NCBI GenBank assembly: GCA_028277605.1
Contig: JANQFZ010000007.1
Span: 1-60,676 of the forward strand
Length of the DNA: 60,676 nucleotides
Reading direction: 5' to 3'
Origin: Vallitaleaceae bacterium
GTDB lineage: Bacteria > Bacillota > Clostridia > Lachnospirales > Vallitaleaceae
Below are positions 27,253 to 35,810 of the stretch, piece by piece (position 1 is the stretch's first letter; each line of letters starts with the position of its first letter). The position numbers were made by a program, and so were the translations under genes. The notes beneath the pieces were generated by a model. It worked only from the letters and a program-made list of their open reading frames with translations. It did not search any database and had not been told where the DNA came from.

Positions 27253-27780
27253 TTAAAACTTAGGCATAAATCGTGCTTTTACTTTGAGTCGTATAACCAT
27301 ATCAGGTAGATGCCCCCATCCAAATCCAAGTGGAATCTTGAGGGTAATGTATATATCGGCACTAAATTCATCATTTTTATTTCCTCTAATGGGTGTGTTA
27401 GTCACATCAATATCAAGATTATATACTGAGTATTCGACTTCACTACCCGCATATTTTATATATTCGCCTCCTTCCTTTTGTAATCCTAGCAGATTAGATA
27501 AATCACAATATACTGCTCCTTCATCAATGTCTGTTTGCCAATTAGATCCTTTGAGTGTGTATCCACCTGCATAGCCTTGTCTAAGACCGTTGTAGTTGTT
27601 GTCCCAGTTATTTGTTACTACTGATATAACCGATGATTGCACACCATCACGCACCCCCTTTGCTATTATTTGAAGTCTTATGTACTCTGCAATTACTGTA
27701 AATAGTAACATCAATATTAGTACAGTAACACATGCCATGATGACTGCATTTCCCTCTTTGTTATTGATCAGTTTTTCCAA
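27253..27780 (-). CDS. TadE-like pseudopilin-like protein
   Basis: A 175-aa protein with a short cytoplasmic amino end, NKEGNAVIMACVTVLILMLLF, that has the TadE/TadF arrangement: glycine-asparagine before a long hydrophobic helix. The rest is outside and beta-rich (SVYNLDIDVTNTPIRGNK). In Tad systems such proteins are minor pseudopilins processed by the prepilin peptidase, which this element encodes at 41724. It overlaps the DUF4320-like gene by 13 bases. Confidence 0.7.
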   Translation of the reverse strand: MEKLINNKEGNAVIMACVTVLILMLLFTVIAEYIRLQIIAKGVRDGVQSSVISVVTNNWDNNYNGLRQGYAGGYTLKGSNWQTDIDEGAVYCDLSNLLGLQKEGGEYIKYAGSEVEYSVYNLDIDVTNTPIRGNKNDEFSADIYITLKIPLGFGWGHLPDMVIRLKVKARFMPKF

Positions 27781-28208
27781 TACACCTCACTCCTTCCCGT
27801 AGACTTTGATGTTAATGTAATGGGAAATGAGCCAAAAGAAAAGAAACCGATATCGGTTTCTAATGCAAGCACTAGGCTAAATTCGTTGTTAAGTTGTATT
27901 TTACCAGTTGTTGACCATTTTACGGTTGGGTTTAATCCTGTTTCTACTTCCATCTGATTAATCTTATTTTTTGTTTTAGTCCCGATTCTTCCTTCTATCT
28001 CTGCGTATCTTACTACTTCATCTGCAAAAGTGTCTAGTTTGGCTTTTTTTATGAATATTGGTAGTGTACTTGTTGCTAATGCTATCATTAGTATGACTAT
28101 AAAGACTATGATTACTGCATCTATGTAGCCTTCACCTTTTTTGTTTTGAAATATGTTAAATATATCAAATCCCCCTTCTTTAAAAGAAAACTTTTTCATT
28201 ATATGCAA
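27768..28208 (-). CDS. DUF4320-like pseudopilin protein
   Basis: A 146-aa protein resembling DUF4320 proteins of Firmicute transfer elements: NKKGEGYIDAVIIVFIVILM has a K-K-G-E-G-Y processing-like site just before the membrane helix, followed by FIKKAKLDTFADEVVRYAEI and a soluble domain. The ATG at 28199 (MKKFSFKEGG) is a possible later start. The KGEG site recalls the ADKKGEG of the small DUF6133 protein at 43985, suggesting that both are exported by one route. The kinase/radical-SAM/UDG cassette lies upstream. Confidence 0.72.
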   Translation of the reverse strand: MHIMKKFSFKEGGFDIFNIFQNKKGEGYIDAVIIVFIVILMIALATSTLPIFIKKAKLDTFADEVVRYAEIEGRIGTKTKNKINQMEVETGLNPTVKWSTTGKIQLNNEFSLVLALETDIGFFSFGSFPITLTSKSTGRSEVYWKN

Positions 28209-28228
28209 TACTGTTCATTTAAGATGAG

Positions 28229-28267
28229 TCAAATCTTATATTTGAATGATTTTGTTCATATTTGAAT
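28229..28267. repeat. short repeats upstream of the pseudopilin genes
   Basis: TCAAAT, CTTAT, ATTTGA (28229-28245) is a perfect 6-bp-arm palindrome, and ATATTTGAAT occurs twice (28238-28247 and 28259-28268). They lie in the 129-base gap between the cassette end and the DUF4320-like start and may be a binding site. The remaining gap shows no clear terminator. Confidence 0.35.
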
Positions 28268-28337
28268 TATAGTACTATGTAGTATAGTTTGTTTATTATT
28301 AAATAATTTTATTTCAGAGTAACACCGTGACTTTATT

Positions 28338-28889
28338 TTATATGCCATGCTGTATAATATTTCTAACTGATTCAATATACAGTTCTTTACTCTTTCTTTT
28401 ATAAACACTAATATAAGATGGATGATGTATTGGTACAATTTTATAACTATCCTTACAATAATTTTTATAATCATATCCATCAAATTCATCAAAAGTTAGA
28501 TTTAAATTTTTTTCAATAGCTTTAATTACTCTCTTACCAAGTAAGATAATTACCTTAGGCTTTAGATATTCAATCTCTAATAATAAATTGGGCATACACA
28601 AATCTATTTCTTTCATAGTTGGATATCTTAATTTTCCTCTGTCATTCAAAGGTAAACATTTAACTATGTTAGTTTTATAATAGATACATTTTTTTGCTTT
28701 TTTCTCTATTTCATTTATCAACTTTCCACTCAATGTATTCTGATCGAGAGGAACTTCTTGTGTTATGTCCTCAACTTGTTTCGCAGAAAGCCCAACCCAC
28801 ATAACATCACATTCAATAAATCGATCCAACAATGGTCTCTGATTCTTACACATGTTACATTTATCACAATTTCTAATCATCTCTAACAT
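28338..28889 (-). CDS. uracil-DNA-glycosylase-superfamily protein with altered motif 1
   Basis: A 183-aa protein with the family 4/5 UDG layout: cysteines C8, C11, C14 (NCDKCNMCKNQ), TNIVKCLPLNDRG with C78, LCMPNLLLEI with C98, then PKVIILLGKRV and the motif 3 IHHPSYISVY. The cysteines fit the iron-sulfur site of these enzymes. Motif 1 should be GEAPG or GLAPG followed by an acidic residue; here it reads VGLSAKQVED, so the active site may act on a modified base or have lost glycosylase activity. It is the last gene of a tight three-gene cassette, 11 bases after the radical-SAM gene. Confidence 0.78.
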   Translation of the reverse strand: MLEMIRNCDKCNMCKNQRPLLDRFIECDVMWVGLSAKQVEDITQEVPLDQNTLSGKLINEIEKKAKKCIYYKTNIVKCLPLNDRGKLRYPTMKEIDLCMPNLLLEIEYLKPKVIILLGKRVIKAIEKNLNLTFDEFDGYDYKNYCKDSYKIVPIHHPSYISVYKRKSKELYIESVRNIIQHGI

Positions 28890-28900
28890 AAAAATTCTCC

Positions 28901-30220
28901 TTAGTTAATTTTACTAGTTTCTTTAATATAATGATTTAAAATACTGTCACTACAATCACTACAATTTATTGCATGCATATTAAAATGCCCTCTACCAATT
29001 TGAGATGTTATCACTGAATTTTCTTTAAATTGTAATTCTACATCTCTTGCCTCCTTTATATATTTATATAGCTTTGTTCCATGATAAGGTCTATACTGAA
29101 ACACACTTGCTCTAAATTTGCCTACAGCTTTAGATGAAATTTCATGCAGTTTTTTTGCTAATTTATATGTATCATCCATGTCTTTCTCTTTTTCAGTAGG
29201 GAAACCATATATAAAATAGCCCTTTACATTTATTCCATTTTGCAGAAGTTTGCTTATAACAAAAGCTACTTCATTAGATGATCCTAACTTTTTAATGAAT
29301 CTCCTGATACGCTCTGAGCCTGACTCTATACCTATAAAGAGTTCTAAACAACCTGATTTTTTTAATTCTTCAATATCAAAATTAGTTATTCCTATAAACG
29401 ATTTAACGTGTGCCATAGCTCTCCACTTAACATTATACCTGTTAAAAATTTCGATAGCTGTTCTAACACTATTAAAATTCCTAATAAACAAATCATCAAG
29501 AACTCGAATACACTCTACATTTCTATTATCTAAAACAGACTCTATTTCATACATAATATGCTGTTTTACCATAGTTCTAACTGTATAGTCCATATTTAAA
29601 CTTTTTGCTGCACCACAAAATGCACAATTATAAATACAACCTCTAGAAGTAATGATTGAACCTTCTCTTAATTTATAGTGATTGGAAACAATCAAATTTG
29701 GAAATAAATTATAGTTAATTTTTGTTGCATTAATATCTATTGGATAATAAGGAGAATGTTTATCTATTTTATATATAATTATATTTTTGATCTTCATCAT
29801 ACATTCTTGTTTCACTTTATTAAGCACAATATCTTTAACAATAAAATCGCCTTCTCCTATTACCACAATTATCTCATTTGGTGTATTCCACGTCAATATT
29901 TCTTGAATAATGTGAGCTACACACTGACCACCAATGATAAAGGTAGAAAATTTATTGTATTCCTTGATAATTCTTTTGACCACTTCGATATTCACAGAAA
30001 ATATATTTAACCCTATGTATTCTGGCTGAATCACCTCTAACCTCTCCAATAAATTTTCTACACTATCTCCATCCTTATATGAATCTACTATATCTGTACT
30101 TATATTATTGTCAATTAAATCAGTAGCAATATATCCAAGACCTAATGGTGGCAAATACTCGTTATCATCACTTTCTTTGCCATCAACAAATAACGGAGTA
30201 TTAACTAAAACAACTTTCAT
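28901..30220 (-). CDS. B12-binding-like radical SAM enzyme
   Basis: A 439-aa protein. The first 130 residues look like a cobalamin-binding-like Rossmann domain (LPPLGLGYIATDLIDNNIS; YIGLNIFSVNIEVVKRII), without a clear DxHxxG cobalt-ligand motif. The radical SAM core has CIYNCAFC, with C195, C199 and C202 binding the 4Fe-4S cluster, and then LELFIGIESGSERIRRF. The tail has CSDCSDS, which could bind metal. It starts behind GAGGAG. Relatives methylate or rearrange unactivated carbons. It starts two bases after the dTMP-kinase-like stop. The substrate is unknown; a nucleotide or base is inferred from the neighbours. Confidence 0.85.
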   Translation of the reverse strand: MKVVLVNTPLFVDGKESDDNEYLPPLGLGYIATDLIDNNISTDIVDSYKDGDSVENLLERLEVIQPEYIGLNIFSVNIEVVKRIIKEYNKFSTFIIGGQCVAHIIQEILTWNTPNEIIVVIGEGDFIVKDIVLNKVKQECMMKIKNIIIYKIDKHSPYYPIDINATKINYNLFPNLIVSNHYKLREGSIITSRGCIYNCAFCGAAKSLNMDYTVRTMVKQHIMYEIESVLDNRNVECIRVLDDLFIRNFNSVRTAIEIFNRYNVKWRAMAHVKSFIGITNFDIEELKKSGCLELFIGIESGSERIRRFIKKLGSSNEVAFVISKLLQNGINVKGYFIYGFPTEKEKDMDDTYKLAKKLHEISSKAVGKFRASVFQYRPYHGTKLYKYIKEARDVELQFKENSVITSQIGRGHFNMHAINCSDCSDSILNHYIKETSKIN

Positions 30221-30222
30221 AC

Positions 30223-30825
30223 TTACTCCTCCTCAGTTTGCTTATCAACCTGTAACCCATGTATAGCTTCAAAAATAATCTCTAGATTTCTATCAATATC
30301 ATTTTCAGTATTTATAAATATGTAGTTATCGTTATATAAATAATTTGCTGCATCTTTTGTATAATAGAGTTCTTTACTAGAATCAAACTCCCTTTCAAAC
30401 CTTGTTAGTAACTGTCTTCCTCTTAACCTCTGGTTAATAGTTTCAAGCTCAGCTATTAGCAAAATTGTTAAATCTGGTTTAATTATACCAGTGTTAATGT
30501 CTAATATTTCTCTTACACTTAAACCGTCAAGTCTTTGCAGAATTAATGATGATACTATATACCGATCACATAAAACAATATTTCCATCTCTTAGTCTCGG
30601 TAAAATCTCATTTTGAATATGACTATGTCTATCTGCTGCTACTAAGTTAGCCAATACATAACCCGTGTACATTTCTTCTGATTGCTTAATGAAGTTACCT
30701 ATAGAACTATCCGTAGGTTCTTTTGTCATATAAGTATTATATCCCAGTTTTTCTAGCTTTTTATTAAGTTTGTTAATTATTGTTGTTTTTCCTACCCCAT
30801 TAGGACCATCAAAAGTAACAAACAT
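30223..30825 (-). CDS. thymidylate-kinase-like P-loop kinase
   Basis: A 200-aa protein with all dTMP kinase signatures: P-loop FDGPNGVGKTTIINKL, LVAADRHSHIQNEILPRL, the DR[YF] motif CDRYIVSSLILQRL with the catalytic Asp-Arg, and the LID RGRQLLTRFE. A housekeeping dTMP kinase would be in the chromosome, so this is an accessory or specialised copy. A promoter candidate lies upstream (30908-30937), and the next two genes follow with gaps of 2 and 11 bases. It begins behind AGAGAGGTGAGG. It may phosphorylate dTMP, dUMP or a modified deoxynucleotide. Confidence 0.85.
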   Translation of the reverse strand: MFVTFDGPNGVGKTTIINKLNKKLEKLGYNTYMTKEPTDSSIGNFIKQSEEMYTGYVLANLVAADRHSHIQNEILPRLRDGNIVLCDRYIVSSLILQRLDGLSVREILDINTGIIKPDLTILLIAELETINQRLRGRQLLTRFEREFDSSKELYYTKDAANYLYNDNYIFINTENDIDRNLEIIFEAIHGLQVDKQTEEE

Positions 30826-30907
30826 ATAACCTCACCTCTCTTTTAATGACATTTTATTACATAGAAAATACACTAATTTAACATACATAACTAGGAAACT
30901 TTATTTA

Positions 30908-30937
30908 ATTATATACCTACCAATTTATTCCTGTCTA
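30908..30937 (-). promoter_or_regulatory. candidate promoter of the kinase/radical-SAM/UDG cassette
   Basis: On the minus strand TAGACA (30937-30932) and TATAAT (30913-30908) are 18 bases apart, in the 121-base gap between the TadC stop and the kinase start. Five of six -35 bases match consensus. This would allow the cassette to be expressed separately from the Tad genes. Confidence 0.5.
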
Positions 30938-30946
30938 CTAAGTATA

Positions 30947-31819
30947 TTAAAACAACTCCCCCATACTCTCCACAATCTGCAACACCATTACTACTAAATA
31001 CATTATCACAAAACACCCAAGCATCATCATAGAATATTTTCTTATCTTTGATGGTCTCTTCATTACCTCCGCTTTTAACCTTTGTAATTCCAACTGCTTA
31101 AAATCATGGGATAACATCTGAAAGTAAACGATATTGTTATCTCCTCGAATTGTTCCAACAAGTCCCCTTATGACATCTGATAACATACTACTGCCTATCC
31201 TTGTCTCAAATCTAGTCAAGGCACTTTCAAGATTTCCTGATTTCATATCAGCGATTGTTATTTCTAATTCTCTTTTAAATATACCTGTTGCATTTTTCTT
31301 ATATGTTTCAAGTATGGCAAGTATATCTCTACTACTATGTAGTTCTTGAGTTATGGTGTTTACAAAACGTGGAAGTTCATATTCTATAGCATTTTTACTC
31401 TTCTTAAGTATTTCATCAGCACTACTTATTTCTTTAAAATATATTAAAATAGTTAATACTAAAATGATTGGAGCAAGTAGCGGAAATATTAATAAGGCAG
31501 GAATAATACACAATAATATCATTCCTGCTTTAACATATGCCTTAGCTATAAATGTTTCTGGTGTTAGTTTAATATTAGCTGATCTTAAAGCCATCATTAA
31601 TTTACGTTTTTTATAATCTCCTATTCTAATGAGATTTCCTAACTTCTCAGATAATTCTAATGTGATTACTTCAAGTATATTTGACTTCTTAATACCTTTT
31701 CTACTGACTGCTAAATATACCTTGTTAGCTCTTCTGGTGGGTACTTTAAGTATATCTAATAGTATTAAAAAAAGCCCTATGCTAAAGGATAGAGCAAACA
31801 AAAATAGTATTTTTATCAC
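30947..31819 (-). CDS. TadC-like platform protein
   Basis: A 290-aa integral membrane protein of the T2SS-F/GspF type: an amino membrane helix (IKILFLFALSFSIGLFLILL), a soluble helical domain, two central helices (KAGMILLCIIPALLIFPLL), and a carboxy helix pair (MMMLGCFVIMYLVVMVLQ). FVNTITQELHSSRDILAILE is the family-typical cytosolic segment. With TadB it forms the inner-membrane platform driven by TadA. It starts four bases after the TadB stop. Confidence 0.8.
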   Translation of the reverse strand: MIKILFLFALSFSIGLFLILLDILKVPTRRANKVYLAVSRKGIKKSNILEVITLELSEKLGNLIRIGDYKKRKLMMALRSANIKLTPETFIAKAYVKAGMILLCIIPALLIFPLLAPIILVLTILIYFKEISSADEILKKSKNAIEYELPRFVNTITQELHSSRDILAILETYKKNATGIFKRELEITIADMKSGNLESALTRFETRIGSSMLSDVIRGLVGTIRGDNNIVYFQMLSHDFKQLELQRLKAEVMKRPSKIRKYSMMMLGCFVIMYLVVMVLQIVESMGELF

Positions 31820-31823
31820 TGCA

Positions 31824-32765
31824 TTACCTCCTGTATTCTACTGGTTTTGATAGTCTTACAACGCCTGATATCGAAATGAATAATACTACTGTACATATGG
31901 CAAGTGTGCCTTTACCAATTGGCGTATGCATAAGGGATTTATACCAATCTTTGTTTAGAAAATAGATAAGCGGTATGTTTGCTATTTGTAGTGCTGCCAT
32001 TATCATAAATTCTTTTATTGGTTCATAGAGCATATTATCAAGTTCTGCCGATACAATCCTCATATCCGATAACTTTGATATGATAGGTGTTAATGTTGAT
32101 TTAAGATTCTTATCTTCTTGGCAATCAATAATAGCATCTATCCATTGTCTAAATACATCGCTATCTATTTTGCTTCTAAGCTTTTCTAGTGCCATGTTAA
32201 TATTGGAATTAATGAGCTTGCTATCAGCTAAAAATGACTGGAATACATCATGTACTGGTGGATTGATATATTCAATATTTTCTTCAATGGCTGTGATAAT
32301 GCTGTCGCATCTCATGTAGGCGGTTGTTACAACGGATAGTACCGTCTCTAATTCTGCATTAAGCTCATTTTTCCACTTGGTAGCTATAAGCTTTATATAC
32401 CAAAAAGGTGTAAGTGCAAATCCTATACCAAAGATAGGTATAAGGAGCATATTATCTATTAGTATTGCAAATAGCATTCCCCCTACCGATAAGGTTATAG
32501 ATAGAATGGTTATGAAGTAAAATTTCCCTTCACGACCTGTCATTCTTAAAATATCCTTTGTTTGACTAAGCAGTAGCTTAAGACCTCTAGCCTTCTTCTT
32601 GTTGGTTACTTTTAGTACCTTTTGTCGTATGCTTTCTTTTTTCTTTTTGGGCTTTATAGATTTAAGCTTATCTAATAAATCTATTGGGGATATTTCAAAT
32701 GTCAATAATAAGCCCGTTATCATAAATACAAAAGCAATGATTATCATGCTATTCAATAGATTCAC
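31824..32765 (-). CDS. TadB-like platform protein
   Basis: A 313-aa membrane protein of the T2SS-F family with an amino helix (IIIAFVFMITGLLLTFEI), a central pair (FYFITILSITLSVGGMLFAI), a cytosolic domain with LNAELETVLSVVTTAYMR, and a carboxy helix (GTLAICTVVLFISISGVV). Its start overlaps the end of TadA by 17 bases. It is predicted to be the TadB partner of TadC and to couple TadA ATP hydrolysis to pseudopilin assembly. Confidence 0.8.
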   Translation of the reverse strand: MNLLNSMIIIAFVFMITGLLLTFEISPIDLLDKLKSIKPKKKKESIRQKVLKVTNKKKARGLKLLLSQTKDILRMTGREGKFYFITILSITLSVGGMLFAILIDNMLLIPIFGIGFALTPFWYIKLIATKWKNELNAELETVLSVVTTAYMRCDSIITAIEENIEYINPPVHDVFQSFLADSKLINSNINMALEKLRSKIDSDVFRQWIDAIIDCQEDKNLKSTLTPIISKLSDMRIVSAELDNMLYEPIKEFMIMAALQIANIPLIYFLNKDWYKSLMHTPIGKGTLAICTVVLFISISGVVRLSKPVEYRR

Positions 32766-34077
32766 CGCCCATCAATCTGCTTAGCTCAGCCTTTGACATA
32801 CCATTTTCTAATAGCCTTCTTTTCATAGCTCCAGATATGTCATTGACCTTTTTATAGTGTCCAATAATCTTTGGTTTCCCATCTATTTCAATGTTGTCGG
32901 TTACATTGTATTTATAAAGGGTTCGTATCTCTCTGCTTCCCTCTTCTTTTATTAAGCATTCAGTAATCTCCATGATATGCCTTGTGTTATCCTCTAGCTT
33001 TTTACAGAACATAACTATGGGAAAGGCTTCTGTTACAAGGTTGTAGAGTGTTTTTTCATCCATGTCATATTTCTGTTTACATAGGGTTACCATACGATAA
33101 TATGTAGCAACACAAGAATTAGCATGGATAGTCGTTGAGACCCCATGTCCACTCCTTGCGGATTCTTGGGCATAGAAGGCTTCATCACTTTTCATCTCGG
33201 CTACACATATATAGTCTGGATTGACTGTAAGGGCTGTTTCAAGTAGTTTTGCCATTGTGATGGATAGTTTTGGGTCATCACTATGTCTTGTTACAGTATG
33301 AATAACGTTGTTGATGACCTCTCCTTTATTATTTTTCTTGATGAGATTAAACTCTCTCGTACCGTTTTCAATAGTAAATACCCTCTTATTATTGGGAAGT
33401 GTAGAAAGTACATAACTCATCAGTGTTGTTTTGCCGCTAGATGTTGCTCCAGTAAAACAAATACTTTCACCATATCTATGGGCTAATGTTAGAAAATCCA
33501 ACATATCTTCGCTGGCAGTACCATTCTTGATGAAGTCTTCTTTGGTTAATTTTCTTGGATTAACAATACGAATAGATACGGTTACACCAACATCTTTATC
33601 CACTATGCCCTTAGCTATAGCTGTAATTCTTATTTTATCACTTAGATGTCCTACTACTATGGGTTGTGAGCTATCAAGTATCATGCCGCTTTGGTGAAGC
33701 AGCCTTCTAATAACGTCCATTGCATGGGTTGGTGAGTTAAAATGTTCATCAGAAGGGATGATTTCACCACTTGTATAGGTTATCTTAATATCATTATAGC
33801 TATTAACATTTATCTCCTCTATATCATCTCTTTCTAGGTATTTGGTTAGGAAACTGAATTCAGCCATTTCAATATATAACCTATCTATTAATGCTGCTTT
33901 TGTAAATCTATCTACTTTAAGCCCATGATCTTCTATGTATTTCTTTATATAGGATTTGAGCTTGGTTTTACTATTCTCTATACCTTCTTCTGATATGAGA
34001 ATAGCATAATGACTTGAAATATGTTCTTGTACACGCCTTAGAACCTCTGAGAAATCCATATACTTACTCATAATCAT
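32749..34077 (-). CDS. tadA: TadA/CpaF-type secretion ATPase
   Basis: A 442-aa ATPase of the VirB11/TadA/GspE class. Walker A is CFTGATSSGKTTLMSYVLS (near residue 212); the Asp box is VFTIENGTREF; Walker B is DYICVAEMKSDEAFYA; the His box is GHGVSTTIHANS. The amino domain (ERDDIEEINVNSYND) is that of TadA proteins. It could serve the Tad machine, the T4SS (as a VirB11 analogue), or both. It begins 14 bases inside the P-loop ATPase gene. Confidence 0.92.
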   Translation of the reverse strand: MIMSKYMDFSEVLRRVQEHISSHYAILISEEGIENSKTKLKSYIKKYIEDHGLKVDRFTKAALIDRLYIEMAEFSFLTKYLERDDIEEINVNSYNDIKITYTSGEIIPSDEHFNSPTHAMDVIRRLLHQSGMILDSSQPIVVGHLSDKIRITAIAKGIVDKDVGVTVSIRIVNPRKLTKEDFIKNGTASEDMLDFLTLAHRYGESICFTGATSSGKTTLMSYVLSTLPNNKRVFTIENGTREFNLIKKNNKGEVINNVIHTVTRHSDDPKLSITMAKLLETALTVNPDYICVAEMKSDEAFYAQESARSGHGVSTTIHANSCVATYYRMVTLCKQKYDMDEKTLYNLVTEAFPIVMFCKKLEDNTRHIMEITECLIKEEGSREIRTLYKYNVTDNIEIDGKPKIIGHYKKVNDISGAMKRRLLENGMSKAELSRLMGGESIE

Positions 34078-34927
34078 CCTGCTCCTTTTTCTTTATAAAT
34101 TTTGGTAGCTTAAGGGCATTCTTTACCTTTTCAACCACCTTATCTGGTTTAGCTAATTTGACCTTTTCTCTTTTCATTTTCTTACTCTGCTCAATCTCTC
34201 CTGTAATTTTGGTGGTTAGTTTATTAAGGCTTTGATTATATCTTTGGCTTTGTTTTTCAACTAAACTATTTAATAAAAATCCTTCTCTATACTGACTTTG
34301 GATTTCTTTTGTAGAGGGCAAGTCACAAAAAATGTTGCCATAATGATTAGTTATTATTGACTTAGGCTCAATATCATTTATTTTGGCTATTATTTTTATA
34401 TGGCTACTTAGGTTATAGGATTTATCCGCTAGTAATGGAATTGTTGATTTGAAATAGCTTATAGCTTTTAAATCACTTCCACACAATCTTATGACTTCAT
34501 CAGCTAATTTTAATGATGCTTGTGCAAGTATATCTGATAATATGATGGAGGATGTATCAATGATCAGATAATCAGCTAGATGGGATAAATTAACGATTAA
34601 TTCGTTTGCTCTATCCACTGTATATTCAGCATAGGTCTTATAATTCTCACCCTGTCTATAGCCTAGAAAGGCAAGGTTTTTATTATTCTTTAATGTTATC
34701 AAGTTCTTAAGTATATCTTCTTGGGTTAAAGTGACCATTTCAAGTAACTTGCCCAGTGATTTAATTTCTTCTTTTATATATGGAAGTAATGATCCAATAG
34801 GTGGGGCAATTATATCGGTAGATAACATAAGAACGTTATTATTCTTCGACAATCTGTTAACCAATTTTATTGCAAGAGTTGTTTTTCCACTGTTAGGGCT
34901 ACCCCATATAGTAATAATCTTACTCAA
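34064..34927 (-). CDS. CpaE/MinD-like P-loop ATPase of the Tad cluster
   Basis: A 287-aa protein with Walker A WGSPNSGKTTLAIKLVN near the start, VLMLSTDII, and LIIDTSSIILSDILA as a degenerate Walker B. The carboxy 60 residues are Lys-rich and helical. Its position between CpaB and TadA fits a CpaE/TadZ localisation ATPase. The element has a second, more diverged protein of this class at 18578. Confidence 0.75.
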   Translation of the reverse strand: MSKIITIWGSPNSGKTTLAIKLVNRLSKNNNVLMLSTDIIAPPIGSLLPYIKEEIKSLGKLLEMVTLTQEDILKNLITLKNNKNLAFLGYRQGENYKTYAEYTVDRANELIVNLSHLADYLIIDTSSIILSDILAQASLKLADEVIRLCGSDLKAISYFKSTIPLLADKSYNLSSHIKIIAKINDIEPKSIITNHYGNIFCDLPSTKEIQSQYREGFLLNSLVEKQSQRYNQSLNKLTTKITGEIEQSKKMKREKVKLAKPDKVVEKVKNALKLPKFIKKKEQDDYE

Positions 34928-34928
34928 C

Positions 34929-35726
34929 TTAATTCACCTCCCATGGGTTCTCATTAGGCTCACTTTTTGATTCTTCTATAGGGTTATCATTATCACCATC
35001 ACTAGCTAACCCTTTTAAAACCTCATTTTGTTCCATCAAAAAAGCCTTTGTATTTTCGCTATTACCACGATATACAAAGGCTAAATGTATTTTCCCATTG
35101 GCTTCAAGGTCTGCAAGCATGATCGCTTGTTGTTCTGATACTTTAAGGGTGACTGTTGTTGGTGGTTCCTTTTCTTCTCCATCTTCTGTTTCTGTTTGGC
35201 TTGTATCGTATCCTGTCCCTAGGGTTACTGCTAATACTTCAACGTATTTTAGCTCTATAGGGGATAGAGTTTCTTTTTTATCACCGTAGTCAGCTACATA
35301 TACAGATACGATATCATTCTTTTGTAGCTTACCTGATAGTCCACTGGCAAAGTTTCTTAACGTCACAGATATGGCTCTTTTATTTCCTGTGAAGTTTTCT
35401 AGGTAGCTATATTCTGCAAGGGGTGTATCAGATAACTTTGTTGGTAGAATATAGTCTCCTCTTTTTATTTCTGTAGTTGCATACTTACCTATGATGTTTT
35501 CTTTGTTTTTAATTATATTATCTGGTAGATTATATCCACCTACTTCGATGATTTGTACCATATTTGATGTAATCTCATCACCTATGGTAATGTCTTTTGT
35601 TACTCTTATTATTTTTATCTTGTTGGCTATTGCTTTGTTGAACATTGGTGTTAATCCAAAGCAAATTAAAAGAGATAGCACTATACAGGCTATCCCTAGG
35701 ATGGTTCTGTTTTTTAGTAATTTCAT
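34929..35726 (-). CDS. cpaB: CpaB/RcpC-like SAF domain protein
   Basis: A 265-aa protein with an amino membrane helix (TILGIACIVLSLLICFGLTP), then a SAF domain (TKDITIGDEITSNMVQIIEV; ATTEIKRGDYILPTKLSD) and the RcpC-like region (AISVTLRNFASGLSGKLQKN; DIVSVYVAD). The Asp/Glu-rich tail is probably disordered. CpaB forms a periplasm- or wall-side part of Tad systems. It is the first Tad gene after the Gabija block and begins behind a weak AGGAGG site. Confidence 0.85.
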   Translation of the reverse strand: MKLLKNRTILGIACIVLSLLICFGLTPMFNKAIANKIKIIRVTKDITIGDEITSNMVQIIEVGGYNLPDNIIKNKENIIGKYATTEIKRGDYILPTKLSDTPLAEYSYLENFTGNKRAISVTLRNFASGLSGKLQKNDIVSVYVADYGDKKETLSPIELKYVEVLAVTLGTGYDTSQTETEDGEEKEPPTTVTLKVSEQQAIMLADLEANGKIHLAFVYRGNSENTKAFLMEQNEVLKGLASDGDNDNPIEESKSEPNENPWEVN

Positions 35727-35810
35727 TACACCTTTCCTCCTTTTAATATTTGAGATGTATATTCCCTATTTTCATAATGTTATTTCAATTATTTATTATA
35801 TAAATTCTTA

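Noticed and set aside
28256..28492. 78-aa minus-strand ORF overlapping the UDG-like gene
   Set aside because: It overlaps a well supported gene in another frame and lacks a ribosome site.
30223..30825. Housekeeping thymidylate kinase
   Set aside because: Its tight linkage with a radical SAM and a UDG-like gene on a mobile element argues for a special role, though dTMP kinase activity itself remains possible.
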